From: Naasia lichenicola
GTDB lineage: Bacteria; Actinomycetota; Actinomycetes; Actinomycetales; Microbacteriaceae
Length of the DNA: 64,000 bases
Direction of reading: 5' to 3'
NCBI RefSeq assembly: GCF_004801885.1
Contig: NZ_SSSM01000003.1
Coordinates: forward strand, 434,001-498,000
The first letter of the stretch is position 1. Each line of letters opens with the position of its first letter. The notes under the pieces were generated by a model, which searched no databases, had not been told where the DNA came from, and worked only from the letters and a program-made list of their open reading frames with translations. The translations under genes and the position numbers were made by a program. Shown here one piece after another: positions 25,946-33,505 of this stretch.

Positions 25946-26710
25946 TCAGGCGAGGAAGCCGCGGAGCAGGGAGGCGGAGCCGGCGAGGTGCTCGGCCATC
26001 GCCGTCGCGGCGGCATCCGGATCGCCCCGGAGGATCGCCTGCACGATCCGCTCGTGCTGCTCGTTGGAGTGCTGCAGGTTGCGCTCCAGCAGCGGGATCT
26101 CGTCGAGCAGCGCGTTGACCCGCGAGCGGCTCTCGACCAGCAGCGGGAGCAGCGAGGGGATCCCGGAGAGCTCCCCGAGCGTCAGATGCAGGCGGGAGTC
26201 GATGCGCCGATAGTCGGTGACACCGGACGCGGCAGTCTCGAGCAGTCGGCTCCAGAGCGTCTCGCGCTCGATCGCGCTCAGTGCGCGCCCGGCCGCGGCG
26301 CGCACGGCGCCGAGTTCGAGGATCTCGCGCAGGTCGAGGACGTCGTCGATCTCGGCTCGACTCCGGTCCCGGCGGTCAGCGATTCCGGCGGCGTCCGCCA
26401 CCGAGGCGCTGGCGATCTCTGCCTCGTCCCGCACGAAGGTGCCGCCGTAGCGCCCGCGCCGGGCGACGAGATATCCCGCATCCGCGAGGGAGCGGATGGC
26501 ATCCCTCACCGTGTCCCGGCTGACGGACAGCCGCGCGGCCAGCTCACGCTCCGGCGGCAGCGACTCCCCCGGGGCGATCACCCCGAGCCGCACCGCCTGC
26601 AGCAGCCGCTCGACCGTGTCCTCGAATGCGTTGCCCGACCGCACGGGCCGGAACAGCGCGTCGTCGACACCCAGTCCGGAATCGGCGCCTCGTGAGTCGG
26701 GAGCTGGCAT
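25946..26710 (-). CDS. FadR/GntR-family transcriptional regulator (FCD domain)
   Basis: 254 aa. Winged helix at residues about 30-95: ESLPPERELAARLSVSRDTVRDAIRSLADAGYL followed by the wing RRGRYGGTFV. The rest is an all-helical FCD ligand domain (DVLDLREILELGAVRAAAGRAL, SRLHLTLGELSGIPSLLPLLV, ERIVQAILRGDPDAAATAMAEHLAG) with the Asp/His residues that often hold a metal. Starts 3 bp after the SDR stop, so it is the last gene of the gamma-glutamyl cluster and most likely controls it, with an amine or gamma-glutamyl intermediate as inducer (inference). Confidence 0.9.
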   Translation of the reverse strand: MPAPDSRGADSGLGVDDALFRPVRSGNAFEDTVERLLQAVRLGVIAPGESLPPERELAARLSVSRDTVRDAIRSLADAGYLVARRGRYGGTFVRDEAEIASASVADAAGIADRRDRSRAEIDDVLDLREILELGAVRAAAGRALSAIERETLWSRLLETAASGVTDYRRIDSRLHLTLGELSGIPSLLPLLVESRSRVNALLDEIPLLERNLQHSNEQHERIVQAILRGDPDAAATAMAEHLAGSASLLRGFLA

Positions 26711-26713
26711 CGA

Positions 26714-27502
26714 TCAGACCGGTGTGACGTAGGCCGAGCTGATGCCGCCGTCGACGAGGAAGGTCGAGCCGGTCATGAAGGAGGAGTCGTCGGAGGCCAG
26801 GAACGCGACGGCGGCGGCCAGCTCCTCGGGCTCGGCGAATCTGCCGACCGGGATGTGCACCAGGCGGCGCTGGGCGCGCTCGGGATCCTTGGCGAACAGC
26901 TCCTGCAGCAGCGGCGTGTTCACGGGGCCGGGGCAGAGCGCGTTGACCCGGATGCCCTGACGGGCGAACTGCACGCCGAGCTCGCGGGTCATCGCGAGCA
27001 CGCCGCCCTTGGACGCGGTGTAGGAGATCTGGCTGGTCGCCGATCCGAGCACCGCCACGAACGAGGCGGTGTTGATGATCGATCCGCGCTGCTGCGGCAC
27101 CATGTAGCGCAGCGCCGCGCGGGAGCAGAGGTAGACGGACTTGAGGTTGACGTCCTGCACCTTCTGCCAGGCGGGCAGCTCGGTGGTCTCGATCGAGTCG
27201 TCGTCGGCGGGCGAGATGCCGGCGTTGTTGAAGGCGATGTCCACCGAGCCGTAGGTGTCGTTCGCGGTGGCGAAGAGGGCGTCGACCTGGTCCTCTTCGG
27301 CGACGTTCACCTGGACGAACAGCCCACCGACCTCCTCGGCCGCGGCCTGGCCGGCGGTGGGATCGAGGTCGCCGATGACCACCTTCGCGCCCTCGGCGGC
27401 GAAGCGTCGGGCGGTGGCGAGGCCGATGCCGCTCGCGCCGCCGGTGATCACGGCGACCCGGCCGGCGAGGCGCTGGGTGAGGTCGAGGGGTGCGATGGCC
27501 AT
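26714..27502 (-). CDS. short-chain dehydrogenase/reductase
   Basis: 262-aa classical SDR. NAD-binding VAVITGGASGIGLATARRFA (GxxxGxG), FNNAGIS (NNAG), the catalytic Ser in IINTASFV, the YTASKGG (Tyr-x-x-x-Lys) and the PG motif NALCPGPVNTP are all present. Oxidises or reduces an alcohol/carbonyl with NAD(P). In this cluster it takes the place of the amine oxidase (PuuB) of the putrescine pathway, which suggests the gamma-glutamylated substrate is an alcohol such as gamma-glutamylethanolamide. Followed at 3 bp by the regulator; 92 bp after the aldehyde dehydrogenase. Confidence 0.92.
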   Translation of the reverse strand: MAIAPLDLTQRLAGRVAVITGGASGIGLATARRFAAEGAKVVIGDLDPTAGQAAAEEVGGLFVQVNVAEEDQVDALFATANDTYGSVDIAFNNAGISPADDDSIETTELPAWQKVQDVNLKSVYLCSRAALRYMVPQQRGSIINTASFVAVLGSATSQISYTASKGGVLAMTRELGVQFARQGIRVNALCPGPVNTPLLQELFAKDPERAQRRLVHIPVGRFAEPEELAAAVAFLASDDSSFMTGSTFLVDGGISSAYVTPV

Positions 27503-27594
27503 GGGGCCCTTTCGAGGTGCGGGTGGAGATCGAGCGGTCAGGCGGTGCGTGCGGTGCGGACGAGGGCAGGGAGGAAGGCGCGTTGAAGGAGGGC

Positions 27595-28989
27595 TCAGGA
27601 GGCGAAGAAGACGTTCTTGGTCTCGGTGAAGGCGAGGGGCGCATCGGGTCCGAGCTCGCGCCCGAGGCCCGACTGCTTGAACCCGCCGAACGGCGTCGTG
27701 TAGCGGACGGACGAGTGCGAGTTCACGGACAGGTTGCCGGACTGCACGGCTCGGGACATCCGGATGCCGCGGCGCATGTCGTTGGTGAAGATCGAGCCCG
27801 AGAGGCCGTGTTCGGTCGAGTTGGCGATCCGGATGGCGTCGGCCTCGTCGTCGAACGGCACGACCGAGACCACGGGGCCGAAGATCTCCTCGGTCAGCAC
27901 GCGGGCGGTCGGCGATGTCGGCAGCAGCACGGTCGGTGCGAACCAGAAGCCAGCTCCCGTCGGCGCGGAGCCGCGGAACGCGATCTCGGATTCCGCGAGC
28001 TCGCCGCCCTCGAGGAACGACGCCACTCGATCCCGGTGCGCGGCTGAGACCAGCGGCCCCATCTGCGTGGCCTCATCCAGCGGATCGCCGACGCTGAAGG
28101 CGGCGACGGCAGGCTCCAGCAGCTCGAGGAAGCGATCGAGCACGCCGCGCTCCACGAGGATCCGGCTGCGCGCGCAGCAGTCCTGGCCTGCGTTGTCGAA
28201 CACGGCACCGGGAGCCGACGACGCGGCGAGCTCGAGATCCGAGTCGGCGAAGACGATGTTGGCGCTCTTGCCGCCGAGCTCGAGGGTGACCCGCTTGACC
28301 TGGGCCGCGCAGCCGGCCATCACCCGCTTGCCCACAGCCGTCGAGCCGGTGAAGACGACCTTGCGGACGTCGGGGTGCGTGACGAACCGCTCGCCCACGA
28401 CGTCGCCGCGGCCGGGCAGCACGGTGAACAGGCCGTCGGGCAACCCCGACTCGAGAGCCAGCTCGCCGAGCCGGACGGCGGTGAGCGGCGTCCATTCCGC
28501 CGGCTTGAGCAGCACCGCGTTGCCTGCGGCGAGCGCGGGAGCGAAGCCCCATGCCGCGATGGTCATCGGGAAGTTCCAGGGCACGATGATGCCGACGACG
28601 CCGAGCGGCTCGTGGAAGGTGACGTCCATCCCGCCGGCGACCGGGATCTGCTGGCCGATCAGGCGCTCCGGCGATGCGGCGTAGTAGGTCAGGACGTCGC
28701 GGACATGGCCGGCCTCCCAGCGCGCCTGCCCGATGGGATGGCCGGAGTTGCGCACCTCGAGCTGTGCGAGCTCGTCGACATGCGAGTCGACGGCGGCGGC
28801 GAATCGACGCAGCGCGAGTGCCCGGTCCGCGGGCGCGAGGGCCGCCCAGCCGCGCTGAGCGGCGACCGCGCGCGCGACCGCCTCATCCGTCTGCTCGATC
28901 GAGTTCAGCTCGATGGTGCGGATCACGGTCTCGTCCGCGGGGTTGATCAGGTCGAGCGAGGCAGAGCCGTCCGCGATCAGGAGGCTCAT
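27595..28989 (-). CDS. aldehyde dehydrogenase (gamma-glutamyl aldehyde type)
   Basis: 464-aa NAD(P)-dependent aldehyde dehydrogenase. Motifs: VPWNFPMTIAAWGFAPALAAGN, KPAEWTPLTA, FTGSTAVGKRV, the general base Glu in TLELGGKSANIV, the nucleophile in NAGQDCCARSRI, EEIFGPVVSVVPFD and PFGGFKQSGLGRELG. Start chosen at ATG 28987-28989, which overlaps the hydrolase stop by ATGA; the frame is open further upstream without conservation. Probably oxidises a gamma-glutamyl amino-aldehyde to the acid between ligase and hydrolase steps. Confidence 0.93.
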   Translation of the reverse strand: MSLLIADGSASLDLINPADETVIRTIELNSIEQTDEAVARAVAAQRGWAALAPADRALALRRFAAAVDSHVDELAQLEVRNSGHPIGQARWEAGHVRDVLTYYAASPERLIGQQIPVAGGMDVTFHEPLGVVGIIVPWNFPMTIAAWGFAPALAAGNAVLLKPAEWTPLTAVRLGELALESGLPDGLFTVLPGRGDVVGERFVTHPDVRKVVFTGSTAVGKRVMAGCAAQVKRVTLELGGKSANIVFADSDLELAASSAPGAVFDNAGQDCCARSRILVERGVLDRFLELLEPAVAAFSVGDPLDEATQMGPLVSAAHRDRVASFLEGGELAESEIAFRGSAPTGAGFWFAPTVLLPTSPTARVLTEEIFGPVVSVVPFDDEADAIRIANSTEHGLSGSIFTNDMRRGIRMSRAVQSGNLSVNSHSSVRYTTPFGGFKQSGLGRELGPDAPLAFTETKNVFFAS

Positions 28990-29720
28990 GAGGCGGCCGC
29001 CACGAGGCCGCGGAAGATGCGCCGATCCGCCGCATCCTGCTCGGGATGCCACTGGAGTCCGAGGCCGAACCTCGCGCCGTGCAGCTCCAGCGCCTCGACG
29101 ACACCGTCGTCGCTGCGGGCGGAGACGGTGAGGCCGTCCGCCACCCGGTCGACGGCCTGATGGTGGTAGCTCGGCACGGTGAGCCGATCCCCGACGGAGC
29201 CGAGCAGGCGGTCGAGGAAGCTGTCCGGATCCACATCGACGTCCACGAGGCCGTAGCGGCCGGGCTCCGGCGCGTACTTCTCGGTCTCGACGATGTCAGG
29301 GAGGTGCTGGTGCAGGGTTCCTCCGAGGGTGACGTTGAGCAGCTGCGCGCCCCGGCAGATGGCGAGGAAGGGCAGATCGCGGTCGATGGCGCCGGTGAGC
29401 AGCGCCTGCTCCCACGCGTCGCGGTCGTGCCGGGGGTCCTGCGTACGCGGGTCGCGCTCATGGCCGTAGAGGGCGGGGTCGACGTCCACTCCCCCGGCGA
29501 TGACCAGCCCGTCGAGCGCGTCGAGCACGCGGGCGACCGCCGCGTCGGACGGGGGCTGCGGCGGGAGCAGGACGGGCACGCCACCGGCCTCGGTGACCGC
29601 GATCAGGTACACCTCGGGCACGAACGCCGACCGCCGCTCCCAGACACCCTGTTGAACCTGCTCGAGGTAGGTCGTGACTCCGATCAGCGGAGGACGAGTC
29701 GAAGGATTCTCAGTGCTCAT
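28986..29720 (-). CDS. class I glutamine amidotransferase-like gamma-glutamyl hydrolase (PuuD-type)
   Basis: 244 aa. Peptidase C26 fold: LDGLVIAGGVDVDPALYGHE, the nucleophile elbow LAICRGAQLLNVTLGGTLHQHL with the active Cys, SYHHQAVDRVADG and the His-Glu pair in LGLQWHPEQD. Cleaves gamma-glutamyl amides such as gamma-glutamyl-GABA to glutamate and the free product, the last step of gamma-glutamylated amine pathways. The start ATG 29718-29720 is preferred over 29774, which would overlap the ligase gene without a conserved sequence. Overlaps the aldehyde dehydrogenase start (ATGA). Confidence 0.9.
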   Translation of the reverse strand: MSTENPSTRPPLIGVTTYLEQVQQGVWERRSAFVPEVYLIAVTEAGGVPVLLPPQPPSDAAVARVLDALDGLVIAGGVDVDPALYGHERDPRTQDPRHDRDAWEQALLTGAIDRDLPFLAICRGAQLLNVTLGGTLHQHLPDIVETEKYAPEPGRYGLVDVDVDPDSFLDRLLGSVGDRLTVPSYHHQAVDRVADGLTVSARSDDGVVEALELHGARFGLGLQWHPEQDAADRRIFRGLVAAAS

Positions 29721-29754
29721 GCCCTCAGTCGACACCTTCCCGATGGACGCCCGC

Positions 29755-31155
29755 TCAGAAGCGCTCGAAGCCACGGACGCGCTCCCAGTCGGTGACGGCG
29801 GACTCGAACGCGGCCAGCTCGACGCGGGCGTTGTTGAGGTAGTGCTCGACGACCTCGTCGCCGAACGCGGACCGGGCGATGTCCGAGCCGCCGAACAGCG
29901 CGGCCGCGTCGCGGAGGTTCGACGGCACCCGTGGCTTGTCGCTCTCGTAGGCGTTGCCCTCGAGCAGCGGCTCGAGCTCGAGCTCGTTCTCGATGCCGTG
30001 CAGGCCGGCGGCGATCATCGCCGCCACCGCCAGGTACTGGTTGACGTCGCCCCCGGGGACCCGGTTCTCGAAGCGCAGGGACTGACCGCGGCCGACGACA
30101 CGGAGGGAGCACGTGCGGTTGTCGAGGCCCCACGCCACCGCCGTGGGCGCGAAGCTGCCGTCGGCATAGCGCTTGTAGGAGTTGATGTTGGGGGCGAAGA
30201 AGAGCGACAGCTCGCGCATCGCGGCCAGCTGTCCGGCGAGGAAGTGCTCCATCAGCTTCGAGAAGCCGTAGGTGCGGCTGGGATCCGACATCACCGGGTC
30301 GCCATCGACGCTGCGCACGCTGAGGTGGATGTGGCACGAGTTGCCCTCGCGCTCGTTGAACTTGGCCATGAAGGTCAGGGCCTTGCCGTGGCGGTCCGCG
30401 ATCTCCTTCGCGCCGTTCTTGTAGATCGAGTGGTTGTCGCAGGTGCTCAACGCATGCGCGTATCGGAATGCGATCTCCTGCTGACCGAAGTTGCACTCGC
30501 CCTTGACGCCCTCGCAGTACATCCCGGCACCGTCCATCGAGTTGCGGATGTCGCGCAGCAGCGGCTCCATCCGGGTCGAGGCGAGCAGCGCGTAGTCGAT
30601 GTTGTAGTCGCTGGCGGGCGTCAATCCGCGGTAGCCCTTGGACCATGCGTCGCGGTAGGTGTCGTCGAAGACGATGAACTCGAGCTCGGTGCCGACGAAC
30701 GGCACGAGTCCCTTCTCGGCGAGCCGGGCGATCTGCGCCTGCAGGATCTGCCGCGGGGACTGCACGACCGGAGCGCCATCGAGCCATCGGAGGTCGGCGG
30801 TCACGATGGCGGTGCCGGGCAGCCATGGGGCGCTGCGCAGAGTGTCGAGGTCGGGGATGAGCGCCATGTCGCCGTATCCGCGCTCCCACGAGGACATCGA
30901 GTAGCCGGCGACGGTGTTCATCTCGACATCCACCGCGAGCAGGTAGTTGCACGCCTCGGCGCCGTGGCCGGCGACCTCGTCCCGGAACAGGCGGGCGGCC
31001 ACCCGCTTGCCGACGAGCCGGCCCTGCATGTCGGTGAAGGCCACGATGACCGTGTCGATCGACCCCTCGTCGATCTGCCGGTACAGCTCGTCGAGCGAGA
31101 GGTTGCCGGTGCCGAGGGACTGCGATGCGGCGGGAGCTGCGGGCGACGACGACAT
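29755..31155 (-). CDS. glutamine synthetase-like gamma-glutamyl-amine ligase (PuuA/GlnA4 type)
   Basis: 466-aa member of the GlnA fold that joins glutamate to an amine using ATP. It carries VPFVGTELEFIVFDD (metal Glu), SMDGAGMYCEGVKGECNFGQQEIAFRY (cited in part; ligand loop), AKFNEREGNSCHIHLSV and SLRFENRVPGGDVNQYLAVAAM. Missing the typical tyrosine adenylylation loop of primary GlnA. Start ATG 31153-31155 follows a strong AGGAGG at 5 bp; two upstream codons in frame are not conserved. Divergent from an ethanolamine-type permease; next genes are hydrolase, ALDH, SDR and regulator. Likely substrate ethanolamine or a polyamine. Confidence 0.92.
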   Translation of the reverse strand: MSSSPAAPAASQSLGTGNLSLDELYRQIDEGSIDTVIVAFTDMQGRLVGKRVAARLFRDEVAGHGAEACNYLLAVDVEMNTVAGYSMSSWERGYGDMALIPDLDTLRSAPWLPGTAIVTADLRWLDGAPVVQSPRQILQAQIARLAEKGLVPFVGTELEFIVFDDTYRDAWSKGYRGLTPASDYNIDYALLASTRMEPLLRDIRNSMDGAGMYCEGVKGECNFGQQEIAFRYAHALSTCDNHSIYKNGAKEIADRHGKALTFMAKFNEREGNSCHIHLSVRSVDGDPVMSDPSRTYGFSKLMEHFLAGQLAAMRELSLFFAPNINSYKRYADGSFAPTAVAWGLDNRTCSLRVVGRGQSLRFENRVPGGDVNQYLAVAAMIAAGLHGIENELELEPLLEGNAYESDKPRVPSNLRDAAALFGGSDIARSAFGDEVVEHYLNNARVELAAFESAVTDWERVRGFERF

Positions 31156-31256
31156 CGGTCCTCCTGGGATGGCGGGCACGCGAGGGCCCGATCGCCGACC
31201 ATTGAACCACAGCCGGAACCCGGGATCCGGGTCGGGAATTTACAAGCCTTTAACAC

Positions 31257-31282
31257 CCAATGGTGGACCCCAGGTACCAATA
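31257..31282. promoter_or_regulatory. possible regulator site in the ligase-permease divergent gap
   Basis: Weak inverted repeat TGGT (31261-31264) ... ACCA (31276-31279) in the 188-bp gap between divergent genes, AT-richer than its surroundings (ATTTACAAGCCTTTAACACC nearby). FadR-type regulators often bind TGGT/ACCA dyads; low confidence. Confidence 0.3.
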
Positions 31283-31343
31283 GCGGCCATGCTCTCGATT
31301 GTCCGCGCCGATCTCGCGTCGCCGAACTTCAGGAGCCCTCCGC

Positions 31344-32909
31344 ATGACCAAGACCTCGCCGTCCGGCAGCACGACCGGAGGATCCTCGGGAGCCACCTAC
31401 ACAGCAGCGGAGGCGGGCTACTTCGAGAAGCGGACCCTCAAGCGCACCGCAGGGTTCTGGGGCCTCATGGGCATCGGCATCGCGGCCGTCATCTCGGGCG
31501 ACTTCTCCGGATGGAACCCTGGTCTCGGCCAGGCCGGCTGGGGTGGCCTGTTCATCGCGACCCTGATCATCATCGTCATGTACTTCGGCATGCTCTTCTC
31601 CATCGGCGAGATGTCGGCCGCCATGCCGCACACCGGCGGCGCATACTCGTTCGCTCGCGCAGCGCTCGGACCGTGGGGCGGCTTCGTCACGGGCCTCGCG
31701 GAGACCATCGAGTACGTCGTCACGACGGCCGTCGTCGTCCTCTTCTCGGCCTACTACCTCGACGCGATCACGCTGTCCCTGATCAACTTCACGCTCGCAC
31801 CTGCCGACGGCCCGAACCTTATGTGGATCTGGTGGGTCGTCCTCTACGCCGTATTCGTCGGGCTGAACTCCCTGGGGGCGCAGGCGTCCTTCCGCTTCGC
31901 GCTGATCGTGGCGATCATCTCCGCCGCCGTCCTGGTGGTCTTCGCGGTCCTGGCGATCGCGAACGGAGCGGTCGACTTCGGTCGCCTCCTCAACATCGAA
32001 CCCGAGGCGGGCAACAGCCAGTTCCTGCCCTTCGGGTTCGCCGGCATCCTGTTCGCGCTGCCATTCGCGACCTGGTTCTTCCTCGGCATCGAGGAGCTGC
32101 CGCTCGCGGCCGAGGAAGCGCACAACCCGCAGAAGGACATCCCGAAAGCCGGCATCTGGGGCATCATCACGCTGGCATTCTTCGCGCTGCTCGTGCTGTT
32201 CCTGAACCCGGCGGTCACGGGATCGGCGGAGATCGCCGCATCGGGCGAGCCGCTGCTCGACGGCTTCCGGGCCTTCCTGCCCGAGGATGTCGCCGCGGTC
32301 CTGTCGCTGTTCGCACTCATCGGACTGCTGGCCTCGCTGCAGGGCATCATGTTCGCCGCAGGGCGCAACATGTACTCGCTCTCGCGGGCCGGCTACTACC
32401 CGAAGTTCCTGTCGCTGACGGGTCGCAAGCACCAGACCCCGTGGGTCGCGCTGATCGCGGGAGCGGTCATCGGCTTCATCGTGCTGCTCCTGGTCCAGGC
32501 GATCGCCTCGACCTCCGATTCGGCGTCCGCCGCGGCGAACGGCATCATCCTGTTCATCGCGGTCTTCGGAGCGGTGATCTCGTACTGCTCGCAGATGCTG
32601 TCGTTCGTGGTGCTGCGGCGCAGGTTCCCGAATGCCGTCCGCCCGTACAAGAGCCCCGTCGGCATTCCCGGAGCGGTCGTCGCGGGAGTCATCGCCTTCA
32701 TCACGCTGCTCGGCATCGTGTTCGTTGAGGACTTCCGTCCCGCCATCATCACGGGGCTGATCGTCTTCGCCGCCGGCATCATCGTCTTCGCCGTCTACGG
32801 CCGGCACCGCCTGGTGCTCTCCCCTGAAGAGGAGTACGCGCTGAGCGGCGGCCTGCACCGCGACCCGGCCGTCGAGGACTACGACCACCCGGCCCCACCC
32901 CAGCCCTGA
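31344..32909 (+). CDS. amino acid/amine permease, ethanolamine permease (Eat) type
   Basis: 521-aa APC-superfamily permease with 12 helices. The start of the core (GYFEKRTLKRTAGFWGLMGI, IAAVISGDFSGWNPGLGQAG, YFGMLFSIGEMSAAMPHTGG, YSFARAALGPWGGFVTGLAE) is closest in my reading to the ethanolamine permease branch; also WFFLGIEELPLAAEEAHNPQ. The ATG at 31344 is preferred to the in-frame 31299 start because it follows AGGAG at 31332. It is divergent from the gamma-glutamyl ligase, so the pair likely forms the uptake and first step of amine catabolism. The acidic C-terminal tail ends just before a B-family repeat. Confidence 0.9.
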   Translation: MTKTSPSGSTTGGSSGATYTAAEAGYFEKRTLKRTAGFWGLMGIGIAAVISGDFSGWNPGLGQAGWGGLFIATLIIIVMYFGMLFSIGEMSAAMPHTGGAYSFARAALGPWGGFVTGLAETIEYVVTTAVVVLFSAYYLDAITLSLINFTLAPADGPNLMWIWWVVLYAVFVGLNSLGAQASFRFALIVAIISAAVLVVFAVLAIANGAVDFGRLLNIEPEAGNSQFLPFGFAGILFALPFATWFFLGIEELPLAAEEAHNPQKDIPKAGIWGIITLAFFALLVLFLNPAVTGSAEIAASGEPLLDGFRAFLPEDVAAVLSLFALIGLLASLQGIMFAAGRNMYSLSRAGYYPKFLSLTGRKHQTPWVALIAGAVIGFIVLLLVQAIASTSDSASAAANGIILFIAVFGAVISYCSQMLSFVVLRRRFPNAVRPYKSPVGIPGAVVAGVIAFITLLGIVFVEDFRPAIITGLIVFAAGIIVFAVYGRHRLVLSPEEEYALSGGLHRDPAVEDYDHPAPPQP

Positions 32910-32915
32910 CCCGAA

Positions 32916-32976
32916 TGTGTACGTTCCGGCGCTATGTGCTCGATATTTCGAGCACATAGCGCCGGTTTCGTGCACA
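32916..32976 (+). repeat. palindromic repeat family B, copy 2
   Basis: 61 bp, TGTGTACGTTCCGGC ... GCCGGTTTCGTGCACA. Inner stem is perfect (GGCGCTATGTGCTCGA against its complement, loop TAT-T). Lies 7 bp after the permease stop. Confidence 0.95.
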
Positions 32977-32998
32977 CTGCTGCCGGAAGAATCGTGTC

Positions 32999-33382
32999 GT
33001 GGCAGCGATTCCCCTGCGTGACCGATACCTCGCCTGCATCGAGTGCTGCAACGCCCATCGCTTCGATGACCTCACCGAATTCCTGGCGCCGACCATGCGA
33101 ACCGCTGCAGGCGACATCGTGCCGGGCGAGCACATCGCCCGACTCGATCGACTGCACGCCTCCTTCGCCGGCATCCACTGGCGTCCGCTCGACGTGGTCA
33201 CCGAGGGTGTCACCGTCGCCGCCCGGTTACTGGTCAGCGCCCGGCACACCGGCGCGTACGCGGGCATCGCGCCGAGCGGACGGGAATCCAGCTGGGCCGA
33301 GGGCGCCTTCTCCACCTGGAGTGACGGTCGGATGACGAGCTGCTTCAGCCTTGGTGAGGATCTGCGCACGATGCTGAATTAG
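32999..33382 (+). CDS. SnoaL-like / NTF2-fold small protein
   Basis: 127 aa from GTG 32999-33001. Sequence layout RDRYLACIECCNAHRFDDLTEFLAPTM, HIARLDRLHASFAGIHWRPLDVVTEGVTVAARL, EGAFSTWSDGRMTSCFSLGEDLR fits the SnoaL-like alpha+beta barrel (ester cyclase-type), where the pocket rather than a fixed motif decides function. I cannot name a substrate. The gene is isolated and bracketed by two inverted copies of the 61-bp B repeat, like a cassette. No clear Shine-Dalgarno (CCGGAAGAAT upstream). Confidence 0.68.
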   Translation: MAAIPLRDRYLACIECCNAHRFDDLTEFLAPTMRTAAGDIVPGEHIARLDRLHASFAGIHWRPLDVVTEGVTVAARLLVSARHTGAYAGIAPSGRESSWAEGAFSTWSDGRMTSCFSLGEDLRTMLN

Positions 33383-33417
33383 GAGCATCCGTTCGCGGGT
33401 TGGGGTAGCCGACGCCA

Positions 33418-33478
33418 TGTGCACGAAACCGGCGCTGCGTGCACGAAATAACGTGCACATGGAGCCGGAACGTACACA
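33418..33478 (-). repeat. palindromic repeat family B, copy 3 (inverted)
   Basis: 61 bp in the opposite orientation to copy 2, 7 of 61 positions different from it. The inner stem has changed on both sides (CTCG/CGAG to CACG/CGTG), keeping base pairing. Between the SnoaL-like gene and the GH15 gene. Confidence 0.93.
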
Positions 33479-33505
33479 CAGTCGGCGGAGAGCATCATTG
33501 GCGCT

